From positions 1 to 64,000 of the forward strand of contig JTDE01001517.1 of assembly GCA_014338405.1 (NCBI GenBank): 64,000 bases of DNA. The letters are read 5' to 3'. The translations under genes were made by a program, and so were the position numbers. Below are positions 46,380 to 59,240 of the stretch, piece after piece. Each line of letters starts with the position of its first letter. Position 1 is the stretch's first letter. Under the pieces are notes generated by a model that saw only the letters and a program-made list of their open reading frames with translations, had not been told where the DNA came from and ran no database searches. The stretch comes from Paragonimus skrjabini miyazakii (Eukaryota; Platyhelminthes; Trematoda; Plagiorchiida; Troglotrematidae).

Positions 46380-47040
46380 CGACAACCCTGCAAACAGTTG
46401 CTTTTGAACAAACAACACGGGTTTGAACTTTCGGATTGCAACAGCTTCAGCATAGTGCAGTGTTCGCTTGTGTGATGTTGAGTAGAGAACGTGAAATGCC
46501 GTTGTAGGATCGCATTGGTTTTGCGTCATTAGAATATGATGCAGGCTCTCTGTTTCTATGTGTGGCTGTGACGTCGTGTATTTGCGCGACCTGTGTCTTG
46601 ACCCACTTTGCGATGTGCTCCATGACCCTGGTTCATAACTGGCGCCCAGTCCTGCTTATGTAGGATGCTGCGCGTCTACATCGATATTCATAGGTAACGT
46701 TGGATTTGACTGATTCGGGCACCGGTTGTTTCACACAGGGCGTTGAAATCCGGAGTGTTCTGAACAGAATCACTGGGACAAGTGTATTGTACGTTCTCGC
46801 GATAGAACTAACCAAACGACGGTGAATAGGTTGGCACACATCATCACCCTTAAAGGGAAGACGAATAAATACCGGCTTTTTGGACACTGTATCGAGTCGA
46901 ATTCCAATGTCAATGGGCTGTTTACATCTTGAAATAAACGGTTTAGGGTGACCGTTTAGTTGTAGGGTGGTCTCTAACATGGCCATCTCTTCTTGCAGCC
47001 ACAAAATATAGATTGATCGATCCGTTTCTTAATGATTACA
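46380..47040 (-). pseudogene. Penelope-like element fragment, linker and nuclease
   Basis: The minus strand reads LQEEMAMLETTLQLNGHPKP, then KKPVFIRLPFKGDDVCQPIH with RRLVSSIARTYNTL, then PESVKSNVTYEYRCRRAASY followed by ISRTGRQL. This is the linker after the PLE reverse transcriptase (with the L-P-F-K-G-D block) and the start of the GIY-YIG nuclease. A frameshift follows, and the sequence then continues as HYAEAVAIRKFKPVL near 46420, the C-terminal block of PLE proteins. The nuclease Gly is Ser (YISR). The catalytic RT core is absent. Confidence 0.85.
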
Positions 47041-47189
47041 GCACGGGCTGTTCTTCCAAAGGGGCTGGATCCCAACATAAGCCCAAGTTCCGGGGAGCTG
47101 ATGAGTGACATATATTCATGGATAAAACATGTCACCGAGGCATCCACTTTGGATGGTCTTGTCAGGACCTCTGGTTACCGTGGTAACCC

Positions 47190-48165
47190 ATATGCGCACT
47201 GATAAACGACTCAGTAGTTAGGACACGTCTTCAAGATAGCTGACGAACAGATTCCGAAGCAGCCGTTGTACGGATAGTTGAAAGCGGGTAAGCGACATCC
47301 TGGTTATCAGAAGCTGCGATACGAGGATGTCGTCCAAGTAGGTCGTGCGCGTTATAATACGATTTCGGATCCTGATATGACTTGGTTTTGAGCCAGGTTG
47401 TGTGGGGTAATACGATTCGAAGGGGTGTGCGAATGTTCGGTGAAGTATAGTTACACGGGCGTGAAATGAAGCTGGTTGTAAAGAAGGTAGTCATAGTCAC
47501 CGTAGGTCTTGGTGACACGACTATATGACGTCGTGATGAGGGCGGCCGTGAATGCGCCGGTCGTCTCTCATTGTTGGGTCATCAACGCACTTACAGCATA
47601 GAGACGCAATAATATTGTCCGTTAGATCTATTTCTTCATTTGCTTCAAATGATGAGCAACATCGTTTGTTGAATCATCCGCTTTTTTTAAATTCTAGGTC
47701 ACCGTGACCTTCTACCTTTGCTTTTCGTCAGTTTTGTTGAAGTATTGTATGCCGAAAGCATTGTTTGCTCACTAGTTCACATATGACTCGTCTGTCTCCA
47801 TGCTTTTTATGGTTCAATAATACATACTTCTGTATTGAACTACTCCTTGCCTTATATTTCTCATGTCTTTTTCTTCACCATACATCGTATCACTATATCG
47901 TTTCCACTTCCTGCTTTATAAAAGGTAAGGGTTTCTTCTGCTTACTAGCCTATCATCTGGTTAACCACGAATTGGCCGACTGGACTACAAAGGCTTTGAG
48001 TCACACATCTCGTGGCCTTATTCCTTCAGGTTTACACTGAGTGTCAAGTGCGTGAGTCGAACCGCAAGTGGGACAGGTCAAACGACTTGTAGTGAATGTT
48101 ATGTGGAAACACCTTTTGGCTTCGGTCACTATGACAAATTAATCCGAAACGCATGCTGCTATCCG
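47190..48165 (+). pseudogene. Zinc-finger LINE, older copy
   Basis: Matches 42880-43880 in order: GHVFKIADEQIPKQPLYG, a stop, LKAGKRHPGYQKLRYED, then after stops and frameshifts the finger remnant GRECAGRLSLLGHQRTYS near 47545, then the untranslated tail and the terminal block to about 48165. Here the first zinc His is kept (GHQRT) while the last one is Tyr and the leading Cys pair is lost. Comparing the copies gives the ancestral C-x2-C-x12-H-x3-H spacing. The hairpin arms of the tail are partly degraded. Confidence 0.8.
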
Positions 48166-49615
48166 TGAGGAGTACCTATCGGTATTCATGCGCATTCAAA
48201 AGAAAGTTTACGCGCACAAAGCTGTTTGCAACAAAATATGCAAAATTGGTAATCGACGAATAAACTCAACCATGATTTCACGAATAATTTCGCTGCATTG
48301 TTTATTTATCCAAGGGACGATTAATGATGATAGTCATGTTCTTTTATGAAAAAGCTCTTTGGAAACCAGATACCAACTATCTGCATATATCTGTTATATA
48401 ACCGTGTTTGCACACAATATACAAGGACCTTTTTGGGGCCTATATACTAATAAATAAACAAAATATAATAGTCTACGCACATGTTTCTTCAAAATAAACT
48501 TACTTTCGTGTACCGGAAACACACTCAGCTAGGGCTTTGATTAGTGGAACTGTACTAATGAACAACAGTAGTAATAACCTTCGGAAGCAAAGCATTTCCT
48601 AATACACGGAGAATAAGCGAAGAAAATCGAAACGGAAGTGCAGTCATAACGTGTAATCTAACTCAATTAACTGCAAACATCGTCAGTGATCAACCAAGTC
48701 CAAAGAGTAATACGTTTCCGGCGCACTCTTCAGGCTTCCCAAACTAACTTTAACATGACAAATATGCATATAGCACGAAGTCGTCAGTACCTAATGCAAC
48801 TAACCGTTCACGGCAAAGTTTGATTGTTCTTGTATACAGCTTCCGATGTGTACTTTCGCCATGGTCACTCACAAACTTATGCCTCTACCACGCCGAAACT
48901 GTTGCGGTCGAAACAACGAGACCAAACGTGCCTGGATGATACTCCGTAGTTGGGTGACAGTAGCACAACAAGATCAGATGAACCGGTGAACAACAGGACA
49001 CACGAAACCTAACGCGTCATAATCGGTCTGTGTACAATACAGCCGCTATTCTGCTGTATAAAATATCCAGAACCACGTGACGCCTAATTGATTGGCTACA
49101 ATTGCCGAATTCGGTCAAAATGTTTGGTTCACCTGAAACGGAAATGTCAAAATATCACCAGATTATCTACTATGCGACAGTTAGTCAGCCCACTACAGTT
49201 TAGAGAGTTTTCCACGATAACTGCCTCACCACTGTTCACCGTTTACGGTTAGAGCGCATCTGTCAATTTAGGCGAATCGTGCATCAAAATGTATCAGTAG
49301 CAAATGTTTAAACATGAGCCTTACCATGGCTTTTACGATTCCTTTTTAGGCAGTTATCTGCCAACCCAGCCGGTCGACGGCATCAGGAAGTGTGGTTATA
49401 TTGGCCTTATTGACAATAAATGAAGTGAGTAAATATCATAACGATACACATTGAAGAATCAACCTGCCTGTCTCGTTGAATAACGTGAAAAACACGACTG
49501 AAGTTTAGGAGTTCCTTCACTCAAATCCGCACCAGAGTTTAAAGTTAGATGATTACTTAATTGCATGCTGTCTTTGTCAACAACTTAATGATACCTCATT
49601 GCCAAATGATTTGTG
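48166..49615. other. Unassigned stretch
   Basis: No gene or repeat recognised. Confidence 0.4.
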
Positions 49616-49800
49616 CTAGTTTCTGCTAGTTCCTTGAGTATTGTGTGATGACACTTTTTTACTGCTTGTATGATCCATTTCCGGGTCCCGTCCAAAAGTG
49701 CTTTTCCACCTCTGCTTGTAGGTAATGCTGGATTCCGCCACTGCAGGTTGCTTCACACCTACATTTGTGGTTGTAACTTTTTCAGTTAGCGGACTCAAAT
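49616..49800 (-). pseudogene. Possible Penelope-like element relic
   Basis: The minus strand reads GVKQPAVAESSITYKQRWK, then STFGRDPEM. This recalls the VKQPVPESVKSNVTYEYRC block and following nuclease motif (Y-I-G-R-T) of the PLE at 46380-47040. The similarity is short and a frameshift is needed after it, so the call is tentative. Confidence 0.35.
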
Positions 49801-51639
49801 GTCGACAGTCTCACTGGTTGTGTTAGGTTGCAACTGGTTTTTCAGCGAATCACCAATACGACTTCTAAGTAAACAAATGATAAGCACTCAGTAAGTCTTT
49901 TTGAACCAATGGGCTTACGTCATTTTTCTCAAGTTGGAGATGATAATACCATCTGAGCTCACTTTATATCCAGTTAATTCCTATCGAGCTCGTAACGTTT
50001 GTTCAATAGGACATTTATAAGCCTATCTGAACTTCACTTTTCTCGTTTTACTGTTGGGTCTGCACTCGGAATTCTGGCCCGCAATGATCCGGTTGACCTT
50101 TATCATTTGAGAATGGCGCGTAGTCGATACGATAACGTCCCAAACGCCGTGTCAGTGACGAATGAATTTCGACGGAACCAGGGCTTAGAGTCACGTAGTT
50201 AAATGACATTAGTAAATCGACTCAAGTAGCAAAGTTTGGAGATAACGGTGAAAGTAACTATAACATATCTCAATTGTGATTCTTCGTGGAAGCTTTAACT
50301 GTACATTACTAGTAGGCTAAACAAAGCTTAATGTCAAATGAACACTAAGCTTTGTGACCAGCACAGTTCAAAATAATGTAACAGTCGGACAGAGTACGGG
50401 ATCAATAGTTAAGATGGACAGCGTACTCAGATATATTTAACCGCTACACAAATAAGTAACAGTCTAAGCAAGTTTAGCAGAGAGCAAGCTGTTCACTGGA
50501 TAACAGAATAGTTTGCTTGGCCAGTAGGATACGGGCGTTGGGCCTAGAGGCTGGGAAGACCCATTGAACCGTCTGAAACTGAAATCTGTTTTGAAACCAA
50601 TAGGGAAGTGTGATGGATGCAACAAGACAACTATGAACTGAAAACCTCAGTTCATGAGTGAACCTACAACGATGTTGTGTCTATGTAATCAATAGATGAG
50701 TTAATATTAGCTCTATAACATAGAGGAAACTGTTCGTCGTTAAAGTGGTTAACCTGCCAGTTAGGTGAATAAACCAGTTTAACAGTGTGGGCTGCGGTGT
50801 ATAAAAAATCAAATGGGAAACATGAGATTGTAGACGATGAACTAAAATGTGGGACCGGTTACAGTTTGAGTTTAAACAACTCAACAACTTGTAGTGAGAC
50901 GGGCCAGACGCTTTCCAGCAAATCAGTAACTTGTCAACAGACAATCATAACAGCTTGAAACCAATCAGCATCATTCTGAGAAGGTCACCGTGGCTTTCTA
51001 ATTGAGCTTGTTGCATGGATGGTGTGATGTTTGTCTCTCTACTGATTTTAATCGTTCACTAAGTGGCAGCTCTCTGTTATGCTTCGTTGATAGTATGTCG
51101 CCCTGTATATCCAGCGCTTCTTGATGCAGATCCACTTTAAAATAGTAACTGAATGATTCGTGTAGACTATCTAGAGAAAATGTTTCTAAAATTTTCATGA
51201 TATTCGTGGTATTCGGAACACTTCATTGGGAATGAATTGCAATCTGTCAGTCTCATGCTGGGAGATAAACGTTTTTTGTACGATGCGGTCATTAGGAGGG
51301 ACATTTGTAACCGAAAGCAAGGGAAGATCTGTTGTATTGACTCTGCAGCAGAATATCAGAGAACTTAATTCTTTTCATCGTTTCTGAATCAGCGGAATAT
51401 TGGTCTTCCTTTTGCAGATCAATATATTAAACCTTGCTTTTGTACATTCGGGTCATTTATTCTGCTGAAATTTGCTCCACAGCAATGTTAATAACGCATG
51501 TGACAGACATCGAGTCATTTTTCGTAGGATCTCACAAGACTCAAGTTTTTGTTGCATCTGGGTGACTCAACCTTCTGCTTTATTACCCAGTGCGCTTCGG
51601 TCACATCATGACCTATCTGTTGTATGATAGGCAGTTTCG
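49801..51639. other. Unassigned stretch
   Basis: No gene or repeat recognised; frames under 90 codons. Confidence 0.4.
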
Positions 51640-51927
51640 TTGTGAGTAGTATATTACTCACAGGTATTATATTACCCACAGGCGACATTCAGGAACAAAA
51701 GGGCAAGCTCCGAACGCCAGGAAGACGATGGTCAAGAAGAGAAAATCGGAATAGTGTGTACGCGCTACGGCAGAAGTCCCACCAAGGCGAATGACAATGA
51801 TGTATGTGAATGCATGTCTGACTTGCAAATGAGTGTGCACGTTTGTGGTTTAATTTTTGACATGACCTATACGGGAGTTTGCACATTAAACGATTTATCG
51901 GGCCAGGCGTCTTTTGCGGTCACAACA
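51640..51927 (+). mobile_element. LTR, plus strand
   Basis: Starts TTGTGAGTAGTATATTACTC and ends GCGGTCACAACA, aligning with the other three LTRs. A short duplicated stretch (two related ATTACYCACAGG units near 51655-51680) makes it slightly longer. No matching LTR in the same orientation lies within a normal element length, and the sequence to its right is not gag-like, so it is treated as a solo LTR. Confidence 0.75.
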
Positions 51928-52639
51928 TTATCAACATTCCCGCAAAGTGTATTTTCCAAAAGATACTATATGAAATGATTACAATAGGTTCAACTGAAGT
52001 GTGTAATTATTGCTCGTACTATTTATTCTAATCGACTTCTTAATCGTTTCAACACAAATGGGATCACAGTGAGTGGGCCCAGTGTTTGGCATAGCTTTCT
52101 GAATAACAAACTGAATATTAGAATATTTCCACTGCAACGAGTAGGGTTCGCACTTCTGAAGTTGTTAGAAAATCAGACTGCCTGAGTCGTTGATCAAATA
52201 GATGAATGAATACGTGTCGAAGAATTCAATGTTGCTGAGCCAGTAGGACAGTGATGAACGTTAGGATCACAAAGTAATAGAGTATTTCATAATTTAATCA
52301 CGAAGTTCAATTGGCTAATGGTGTACAGTCTTCCTCTACTGGAAATTTTGTCGGCGCAGTAAGCTGGACAGTTTGGGCATGTTCAAGACCATGTTAGGTG
52401 GTTAACGCACTAAGGGGCATCTTGTTTTGAATGTGTTTCTACCAACTAGTTTGACATGATCGGTAATCTATGAACCACTATTTTGCTCAATCAAAGTGAT
52501 CGTGGAGCCGTTAAAGAGGTAGTTGATGTCTTTTAACAACCATGCTCTTATAAAGTATCCTTATCTTAGTTGAAGGCTCGGAGGCCTGAAAAACAGCGAC
52601 AAGTACCGAATTACACTGAAACATTTAGCATGGAACCAA
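51928..52639. other. Unassigned stretch
   Basis: No gene or repeat recognised between the LTR and the CR1-like fragment. Confidence 0.4.
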
Positions 52640-53160
52640 AGCAGACCGCTCTTGCGTTTGACAGTCACTCGATGCAGCTTTGGTTCCCCTTGTTATTCTG
52701 AAAAACTGTGCTACAGAGCTAAGAGAGTTGTTAACAGTACTGTTTAGTCGTTCCCTTCCCACTGACCACTCACCGAGCGTCGAGAAACTGTTTATAATCG
52801 CACCTATCTGCGAAAATGAATTCAGAAAAGACAATAAATTACTGAATAATAGCGTTGCTGTCAGCGGTCTCTAAAGTAATGAAGTGGTCACCAAGTAACT
52901 CTTTCCAGGCGGAAGTAACAGACTTCGAACCCACCAATCAAGAGTTGAATGGCATCCGCGGTCGATATTCAAACGTAATAAATATGATGATTTATCATGA
53001 TACTTTGAAAAGTGCTGTCATTGATGTGATTTACTTAATGATTCTTTCACAGATTTTGATAAAGTTGATCGCTCCATCTTGCTAAGGAAACCCCATAACT
53101 ATGGTTTTGATGAGCGTTTACTCAGAAAATTTGAGGATTATCTAACTGAAGGTATATGAA
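52640..53160 (+). pseudogene. CR1/Jockey-like reverse transcriptase fragment
   Basis: Plus-strand frames read DAALVPLVILKNCATELREL, then a LTVLFSRSLPT block and LLSAVSKVMKW. Next comes QELNGIRGRYSNVINMM, corresponding to the Q-H-G-F-R-x-G-R-S-C-x-T-N block, then DFDKVDRSILLRK (motif A with its Asp) and YGFDERLLRKFEDYLTEG. The order and spacing match the first half of a CR1/Jockey-type RT. Frameshifts separate the blocks. The catalytic F-A-D-D half is absent. The subfamily differs from the minus-strand CR1-like element at 13530-15070. Confidence 0.75.
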
Positions 53161-53459
53161 ACTTTAAGGTGTATAATGTATAATACGTGATGTACGATAT
53201 CACTACCGAAGCGACTATTAAAAACGTGTGTGTGATGTTGGGGACGTGTTAACAAAGAGGCTCGTGATACAAAGTAGTCAATGGTTGTGGATGCATGTCA
53301 GTCATGCAGACTAGTGTTTGCACTCGCGAGTTGTGTATTCCCACATAGCTCGTGAAGGATGTTCAGAGATTGACACCCTCCCAGTCAGAGGGTCTCCTGT
53401 GTTCACAGCGTGCTTCAGCATGCTGCAAACAACAGTTATTAACAATACCGTCTTCTCCT

Positions 53460-53559
53460 NNNNNNNNNNNNNNNNNNNNNNNNNNNNNNNNNNNNNNNNN
53501 NNNNNNNNNNNNNNNNNNNNNNNNNNNNNNNNNNNNNNNNNNNNNNNNNNNNNNNNNNN
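53460..53559. other. Assembly gap, 100 N
   Basis: Exactly 100 N bases, the usual placeholder for a gap of unknown size. It falls inside the internal region of an LTR retrotransposon, so sequences on either side may not be truly adjacent. Confidence 0.98.
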
Positions 53560-53703
53560 CTCCTTGCCCTTCATCAGTGTCCACAGAGCAGCCAACTTTC
53601 CACGGTCGGTCTTGACTCCGATCACCTCAGCCACATCATAGAAATCATCCAGAAACGACCGGACTTCTTCATCTTCGAATGTCTGCGACCATGGTATCTT
53701 CAT
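53560..53703 (-). pseudogene. gag-like start of an LTR retrotransposon, cut by the gap
   Basis: From an ATG at 53703 (minus strand), 25 bp past the LTR edge, 48 codons run open into the gap. The peptide has SFLDDFYDVAEVIGV, then GKLAALWTLMKGK. The pattern F-x-x-F-x-D-V-A-x-x-x-G-V-x-x-D-x-x-K-L-x-x-L is typical of the capsid-domain start in Ty3-type gag proteins. The position directly after an LTR and primer-binding site supports this. The part beyond the gap (53311-53459) stays open on the same strand but is not recognisable. Confidence 0.6.
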
Positions 53704-53710
53704 CCTCGTG

Positions 53711-53725
53711 TTCGTCACGGTACCA
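53711..53725 (-). other. Candidate primer-binding site
   Basis: Immediately inside the LTR the minus strand reads TGGTACCGTGACGAA. It starts TGG, complementary to the CCA end of a tRNA, as expected for minus-strand priming. The primer tRNA cannot be named from this window. Confidence 0.5.
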
Positions 53726-53727
53726 AT

Positions 53728-54000
53728 TGCTGTGACCACAAAAGACGCTTGGACTGTAAAGTTGTTTTCTGCGTGAAACTCTACACAGGTTATGTTAAAA
53801 CAGGACCGCAAATGCAAACATGCGCTCGCAAGACTGACGTGTATTCACACACAATGGGTAGCAGTATGTTGTCATTCACCCCGGCGGCACATCCTCAATA
53901 GCGCGTACACACTAGTCCAATAATCACTTCTGGTCCGTCGTTTTTCTGGCGTCCATGCTAGCCCTTTACTCCCCGAATGTACGCACTATACTACTCACAA
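53728..54000 (-). mobile_element. LTR (5' LTR of a minus-strand element)
   Basis: 273 bp, on the minus strand from TTGTGAGTAGTATAGTGCG to GTGGTCACAGCA, aligning with the solo LTR at 14187-14461 along its length. It is the only LTR here with attached internal sequence. The partner 3' LTR is not seen to the left of the gap. Confidence 0.8.
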
Positions 54001-54784
54001 ACGGAGCGGCCTGCTATACAACACTAACAGCAGCAGTGGTATGTAGGGCCTAACTTCATTCTTGCGTACTGCATCTGACTAATAAACTGGCTCTCTTCAG
54101 CTGTGATCGTCAGGACGTCTGTGGTAATTAGGAGTAAAACAGATTCCTAGTGTAACACCTTATTCCGCTAACATGGTGACAGCAACTATTAAGAAATCCA
54201 ATACCTTCTGTTCTACCCAGAAGTGCGGTGGCTATCTAGCTGTTCATGCTTTGGATATTTTTGTTGTATTTAAGATGATTATAGAATTTCCGCTATCTAT
54301 TGACCGTGGAGTTAACAGGGATCTTAAGTGTTTAAACGAAAGGGTGATATGTTTGTCAACAATGTATTATAACACTAACATGACAAATTAGGCACTCCCA
54401 GGTAGTATCAGTTAGTCAAGGTAAAAACTGCTAACAAAAATGTACAATATCTTTATTTCATCTTACTGTCTTGTTAGTTGAACGGTTAGTACAGTGAATT
54501 TCATGCTGGTGAAAAATTGGAGCTGTTTTAGCATTGCTTATTTTAATAGCTTAAGATTGACATTGTTAAAATTAACCCCGTATGCTTTGCAACTAGTTGA
54601 AAATCATCAGACCCATAAGTCATACTAACATATCTTATTTACTTGGCTATAATTATGCGTGCTAATCAAACATACTAATAATTTCATGTGTTCTAGGGCT
54701 AAGTAATTTTTAAACAAAAAACACAAAGTGATTCACTTCAACGCATCCCGCTTATTTGATACGCTAAAGTTAAAAACGTCGAAA
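54001..54784. other. Unassigned stretch
   Basis: AT-rich; no gene or repeat recognised. Confidence 0.4.
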
Positions 54785-54908
54785 ACAATTATGTAGATGA
54801 GACCTAATTATGAAATATCACGGATTCGGTTTCCATTCGAACCAACGACAGAAACAGCATGCTGAAACGCGGCAGATGCTCTACCAGCTGAGTTACAAAG
54901 ACACGCCG
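54785..54908 (-). mobile_element. SINE-2 copy, tRNA-like head, minus strand
   Basis: On the minus strand: a clear A box TAACTCAGCTGGTAG (54881-54895) and B box GGTTCGAATGG (54833-54843), with AGCATGCTGTTTCTGTCG between them, then TTTCATAATTAGGTCTCAT, matching the tail at 59335-59355. The acceptor ends do not pair, so this is a tRNA-derived SINE and not a tRNA gene. Confidence 0.7.
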
Positions 54909-55083
54909 GCAATACGGAAATTTCACACATGGAGTTTGTTAACCGCCTGCCACAATGTCTCATGCGATACCCAACAACTGATCCAGGGGATTGATTGCGC
55001 AGCAGGATTTCTGAAACACATCACGATGGAATCCACCAACGTCCTTTTTAATAAATGAAACTGTGTTAGTGATGAGTAATTTG

Positions 55084-55215
55084 GCAGATTTGGTTATAGA
55101 GGTCTAGCCTCGTTTGGGCATGTTGTTTCTGTCGCTAGTCCAAATTCAACGGAAGCCCTGGTTTTTCACAGTTGGATCTAACCTAAATCGTCAAATTTGT
55201 CGAACTGCTCGTTAG
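55084..55215 (+). mobile_element. SINE-2 copy, decayed
   Basis: Shares GGGCATGTTGTTTCTGTCGC, then a ruined B box (TAGTCCAAATTCA), and a tail (TTTTTCACAGTTGGATCTAA, AATTTGTCGAACTGCTCGTT) that matches 59335-59395. The head is degraded. Confidence 0.65.
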
Positions 55216-58200
55216 TGAAAAAGATCACATTCTAGCCATTATAGACTAGCTGTTGTACCGTACAAACTAATCACCTGTTCAAATAGGTGATTCTAACCAT
55301 AAATGAAACGAATATTTTTTCAACTAAAGTAGTTTAAGAACATGCCATATAAATTTTCCGATGACAGAGTTTGGGGGAAACAGCCTAATGGAAAGATGAG
55401 GTGTAAAAAGCTGAATAGTGCTAGTTTAAATTACTGGTCAATTACTGAGTTTACCAACTTCAAAATGCTACGTATTCAGCCTGAGTATGATTCATACTTC
55501 TATCATGTTGCCTTCCTCTAAATTTGGTTGCTGAAGTAAGTCGAAAACATCTACAGTAACTCATTACATTACAGACCCAATTCACTAGGTGAGTTGAGTG
55601 GACCCTGCAAGAACAGACTGTTCTGTGTCATTTTGGGTCATGTGTTCGGGAATGCAACTATCAATCCTTCAAACATATCTTGTCTTCTGGACTGTGTCCC
55701 TTGTTAGATAAGGTGCGTAGTTAAAGTGCACCTGTTCACGTGCTGACATACCACACGTGCTTACTCAAACAAACACGACTGTTCGACATACACAGGTGTT
55801 CACTCACGTGTCCAATCCTTTTTGTAACAGTATACTAGACAAAGGTACCTCGTAGTGAATCACCTTGAGCTTGCTATCGGCACGTGTTGACTTGGCTAGT
55901 TTGAGATATCTAATAAATTACTTTTACTCGTCAGTGTGGTGAGTACCAAAAAGGAATTACAAGCGAAACCAACTTCCATAATGGCGTCACTTCCAAGTTC
56001 TCGTCAAAAGATGCATTCAGATAGTACAAACTTACTAGGTGAAGAAGCCACTGAATTATATCCAGCCCCCGAACTCGTCCAGTGTAATGAATACCGGTAT
56101 TATTTTGAAAAGATAACCTAAAACACACTAATAATTAAACCTGTTTTTGTAATTACACTTGTTATCCATGGATTACGTTCTGGAATTGTTTTTGGTCTAT
56201 AGTCAAACATTATCCGGTTAATTGAATTGAAATTCGATTACCGGGTCGTTCTGCAGCTAGGCCAGGTAACTATGGAGTGAAATTGAACATTTTTCCCAAT
56301 GAATGGATAAGTGACTTGTGACAACATGCCGCATTATAAGTTAGGTGGAAATATTCAGGCAATTCACAATTCACTGCCTTTAGTTTTTCGAGGTGCACTA
56401 CTCTTTGTACTGTAAGCTCGAGTGTAACGTCTATTAAACTACTTTCATGAAACAGTGCAATAAGTTCAATGCATAACTCACAAAAAATGAGGCGATATAA
56501 GTAGTGTATGTATAACGAGCGAACTTTGTCAGAAGCATACCACCAGTTTGGTAGTTGTTGCCCTCCAATCTACTATGCGTACCCTATGTACTTCGTTCTC
56601 ACATCTTACCACAGGGGCGGCAAATGTTTAAATAGTTGCCACCTTCCTTAACATTTATTTGTACTGTCTACCTCAGACGCGACGGAATTCGTAGATTAGT
56701 GCGGAAATCAAGAGTACTTACTTGCAACTGGGTTATTAACTGCGAATTTAGACGTCTACAGCGTCTATAGTAAGATTACCAAGTACGCATCTCTGAAGAG
56801 TGGTAAGAACCAACAAGTCGGTAGTGTGCTTCCCGCGAATTTCATTTGTTATACACACACTACTTATGTCACGTCAACCTATAAGATTATATTAACGCCT
56901 GGGAACTTGTGACAGACTGACAGATGACTGTACAATTCTAGTTAGTGCTATTAACATCTAAACAAATCAATGGGCGTTACTGAGTGTAAGATTAACTCAC
57001 TCTATACTATTTTAGTTACATTCTGCCTAAATGTTGATTGAGTGCACCCTGACTTCGAAATAATGAGAAAAAGTTATCCTTTGTTACGCTGTCGTGTCAT
57101 TATAAGGAGGAGACCTACAATATGCCAAGTAGAAAAGAAAACAGAGTTAAACACTTGACAGGGACAGGATAACTGTCTCCTTTGTTTGACGGAAAAGTGA
57201 CAATATACACAGAGCTACCATTTTCAAAGTAAAACTATATGTAATTAACTCGCATAGACGTTCAGGACTATTGATCAGAAGAACTTCAAAACAAAACCAG
57301 GTTGATACTCAAACTATCAGTGAAATAAAAAGTAACAACTTCATTAAAAGTATATAACAAAATGAAGTTCCAGAGTTTCAAGACGTTTATCATTAAAGAG
57401 GAATGTAGTATTTGGGTTAACATGGTGAGCTGCGAGGATAAAACAAAACGTGAGCGATGTACAAACCAATGATACAACCTCGCTATAAGGACAAAGCACC
57501 GCCCACTATGGTTTTGGTGGCTAATTTGCCATAATTATTTAAGAGTTACTTGTCGTATTAGTCAGTCATTGAAATTTGGATCAGCAATCACACGTTTCGT
57601 TGGCAGAGTTGAGCTAATGGCAAAAAAGTGAAACCGTCAAATATTATCGATCTTTTTACTGGTTAACAAGTACAGGCACTGTGGACGGTGACATGTTTGC
57701 CTGGATAATTATTGAGATCTTCAAATACATTTGTTACCGAAATAAGCGATATCTGTAGCTACTCTTCAGAACAGTGCATCAAGCTACGTTCAACAGTTGA
57801 TCGGTATATAACTAATGTCTATTATTTTTATTAGTTACGTCATAAACTAACAATTGTCAAGTAAAAATCAATATCTCAATGTCAGTAAAATGATTTTGAA
57901 ACACTGGAAGTCAAATACAAACTAGAAGTCAAACTGTCGTATTTCTGAGAAAATATCAACCCCACTTATCACACTGCTCATTTGGTTGACTTGTAGGTTA
58001 CATATTACTATTACATATAATACATTGCTGTTACCTTTTGTGTAGTTTTTGTGTGATCTTTTGTACGCAATACAATTGTGTATACCGCCATAGATAACCT
58101 ACGCATGACTTCCCGGAAGCCGCGTTTCTCGGATAGTGGTTGGTAAAAGACTTCAAACCATTAACGCTGACTTCCTTTATCATGTAAAGTGGAGGTAAGT

Positions 58201-59240
58201 GGAACCACGTTTATAGCCTTCAGTCGTTCCAAGTCAATTCATTATATCTTCTGAATGCGTACGCGCTTGAGAAATATGCAGGACTGTGTCATACCATAAC
58301 CACTTCAGCGTTTGATGCATGTTTAGCAGTGTTGAAATGTTCATAGCTTCCCGAACAGCAGCAGCAAACTTCGTAAAGATTGAATGCAGAAAGTAGTTGG
58401 TAATAACAGCATCCTATCATAAAATTACGTTATCTACTGGTAGTCAGTCAATGATACGCATAACACGAAAAACCTTTGTGACGGTAGTAGACAGTGATCA
58501 GCACGCACTCTCATTCATATCTTGTTCAAACAGCATCCTCGTATTGAATAATGCCACATCTCAACATTCAAGGAAACTTTTACCTGATTAGTCACCTCGT
58601 AAAATGCATTCACATTGGGTTGTTTTGTTTTTACTGCTTTGTATACACTGGAGGTGTTTGTTATGGCGAGGTGAAGCTGCCAGTGAGATTCGATTTTATC
58701 AGTTTTAATTCAAACCAAATGAATAAGAAAGCTGTTGAACGAAATAGATAAATTCGAAATTCCAGTGACATTCTTTTAGATGCACTGTACCTTTCTTACG
58801 ATTGTCTGAGGCAAAGTTAGTAGATCAAAGTATCAGTTGACGGAGGTCAGGATTTCTCCTCAACTTCAGCGGACCTTGATCAATATTTTAGCCTGGTGGT
58901 TAGCTTCAAGCCAACCACTTTTATATATGAGCATTACAAGTTAGTAATACTTACTGATGAGTAAACGGAGGGTTTGGTTGTTGAAAGTTGAACTCCGCTC
59001 AGATGTTTGGTTAGCTTTCAAATCCAGTTAACTTTTTTGCTTGCCCACATCAGAGCGAGAAGCCATGCCAAAACTTTGTTCCTATTGAAACTCATCAATG
59101 AAACTAGAGGTGGGTCGCTGACAATCCAACTTATGAAGTGAGTACGTTAATTACCAAAAGTCTATGGACCTAATACTAGAGGCATAGACAAACACTCGTG
59201 TTGGCAATCGATTATGAGTAACGCTGGCTGAAAAGTCCTG
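55216..59240. other. Unassigned 4 kb
   Basis: No gene or repeat recognised. Frames stay below 70 codons. Confidence 0.4.

Noticed and set aside
47094..47140. Hammerhead-like CTGATGA followed by a GTGACAT/ATGTCAC stem
   Set aside because: The second core strand reads CGAGG rather than GAAA and no stem I or cleavage triplet fits, so it is not a hammerhead.
54830..54905. Possible tRNA gene on the minus strand
   Set aside because: A and B boxes are good but the acceptor and anticodon stems fail; it is a SINE-2 copy.
59070..59112. Minus-strand TGATGAG with a stem and AAAG, resembling a hammerhead
   Set aside because: The leading C and the GAAA strand are both altered and stem I does not pair; too weak to call.
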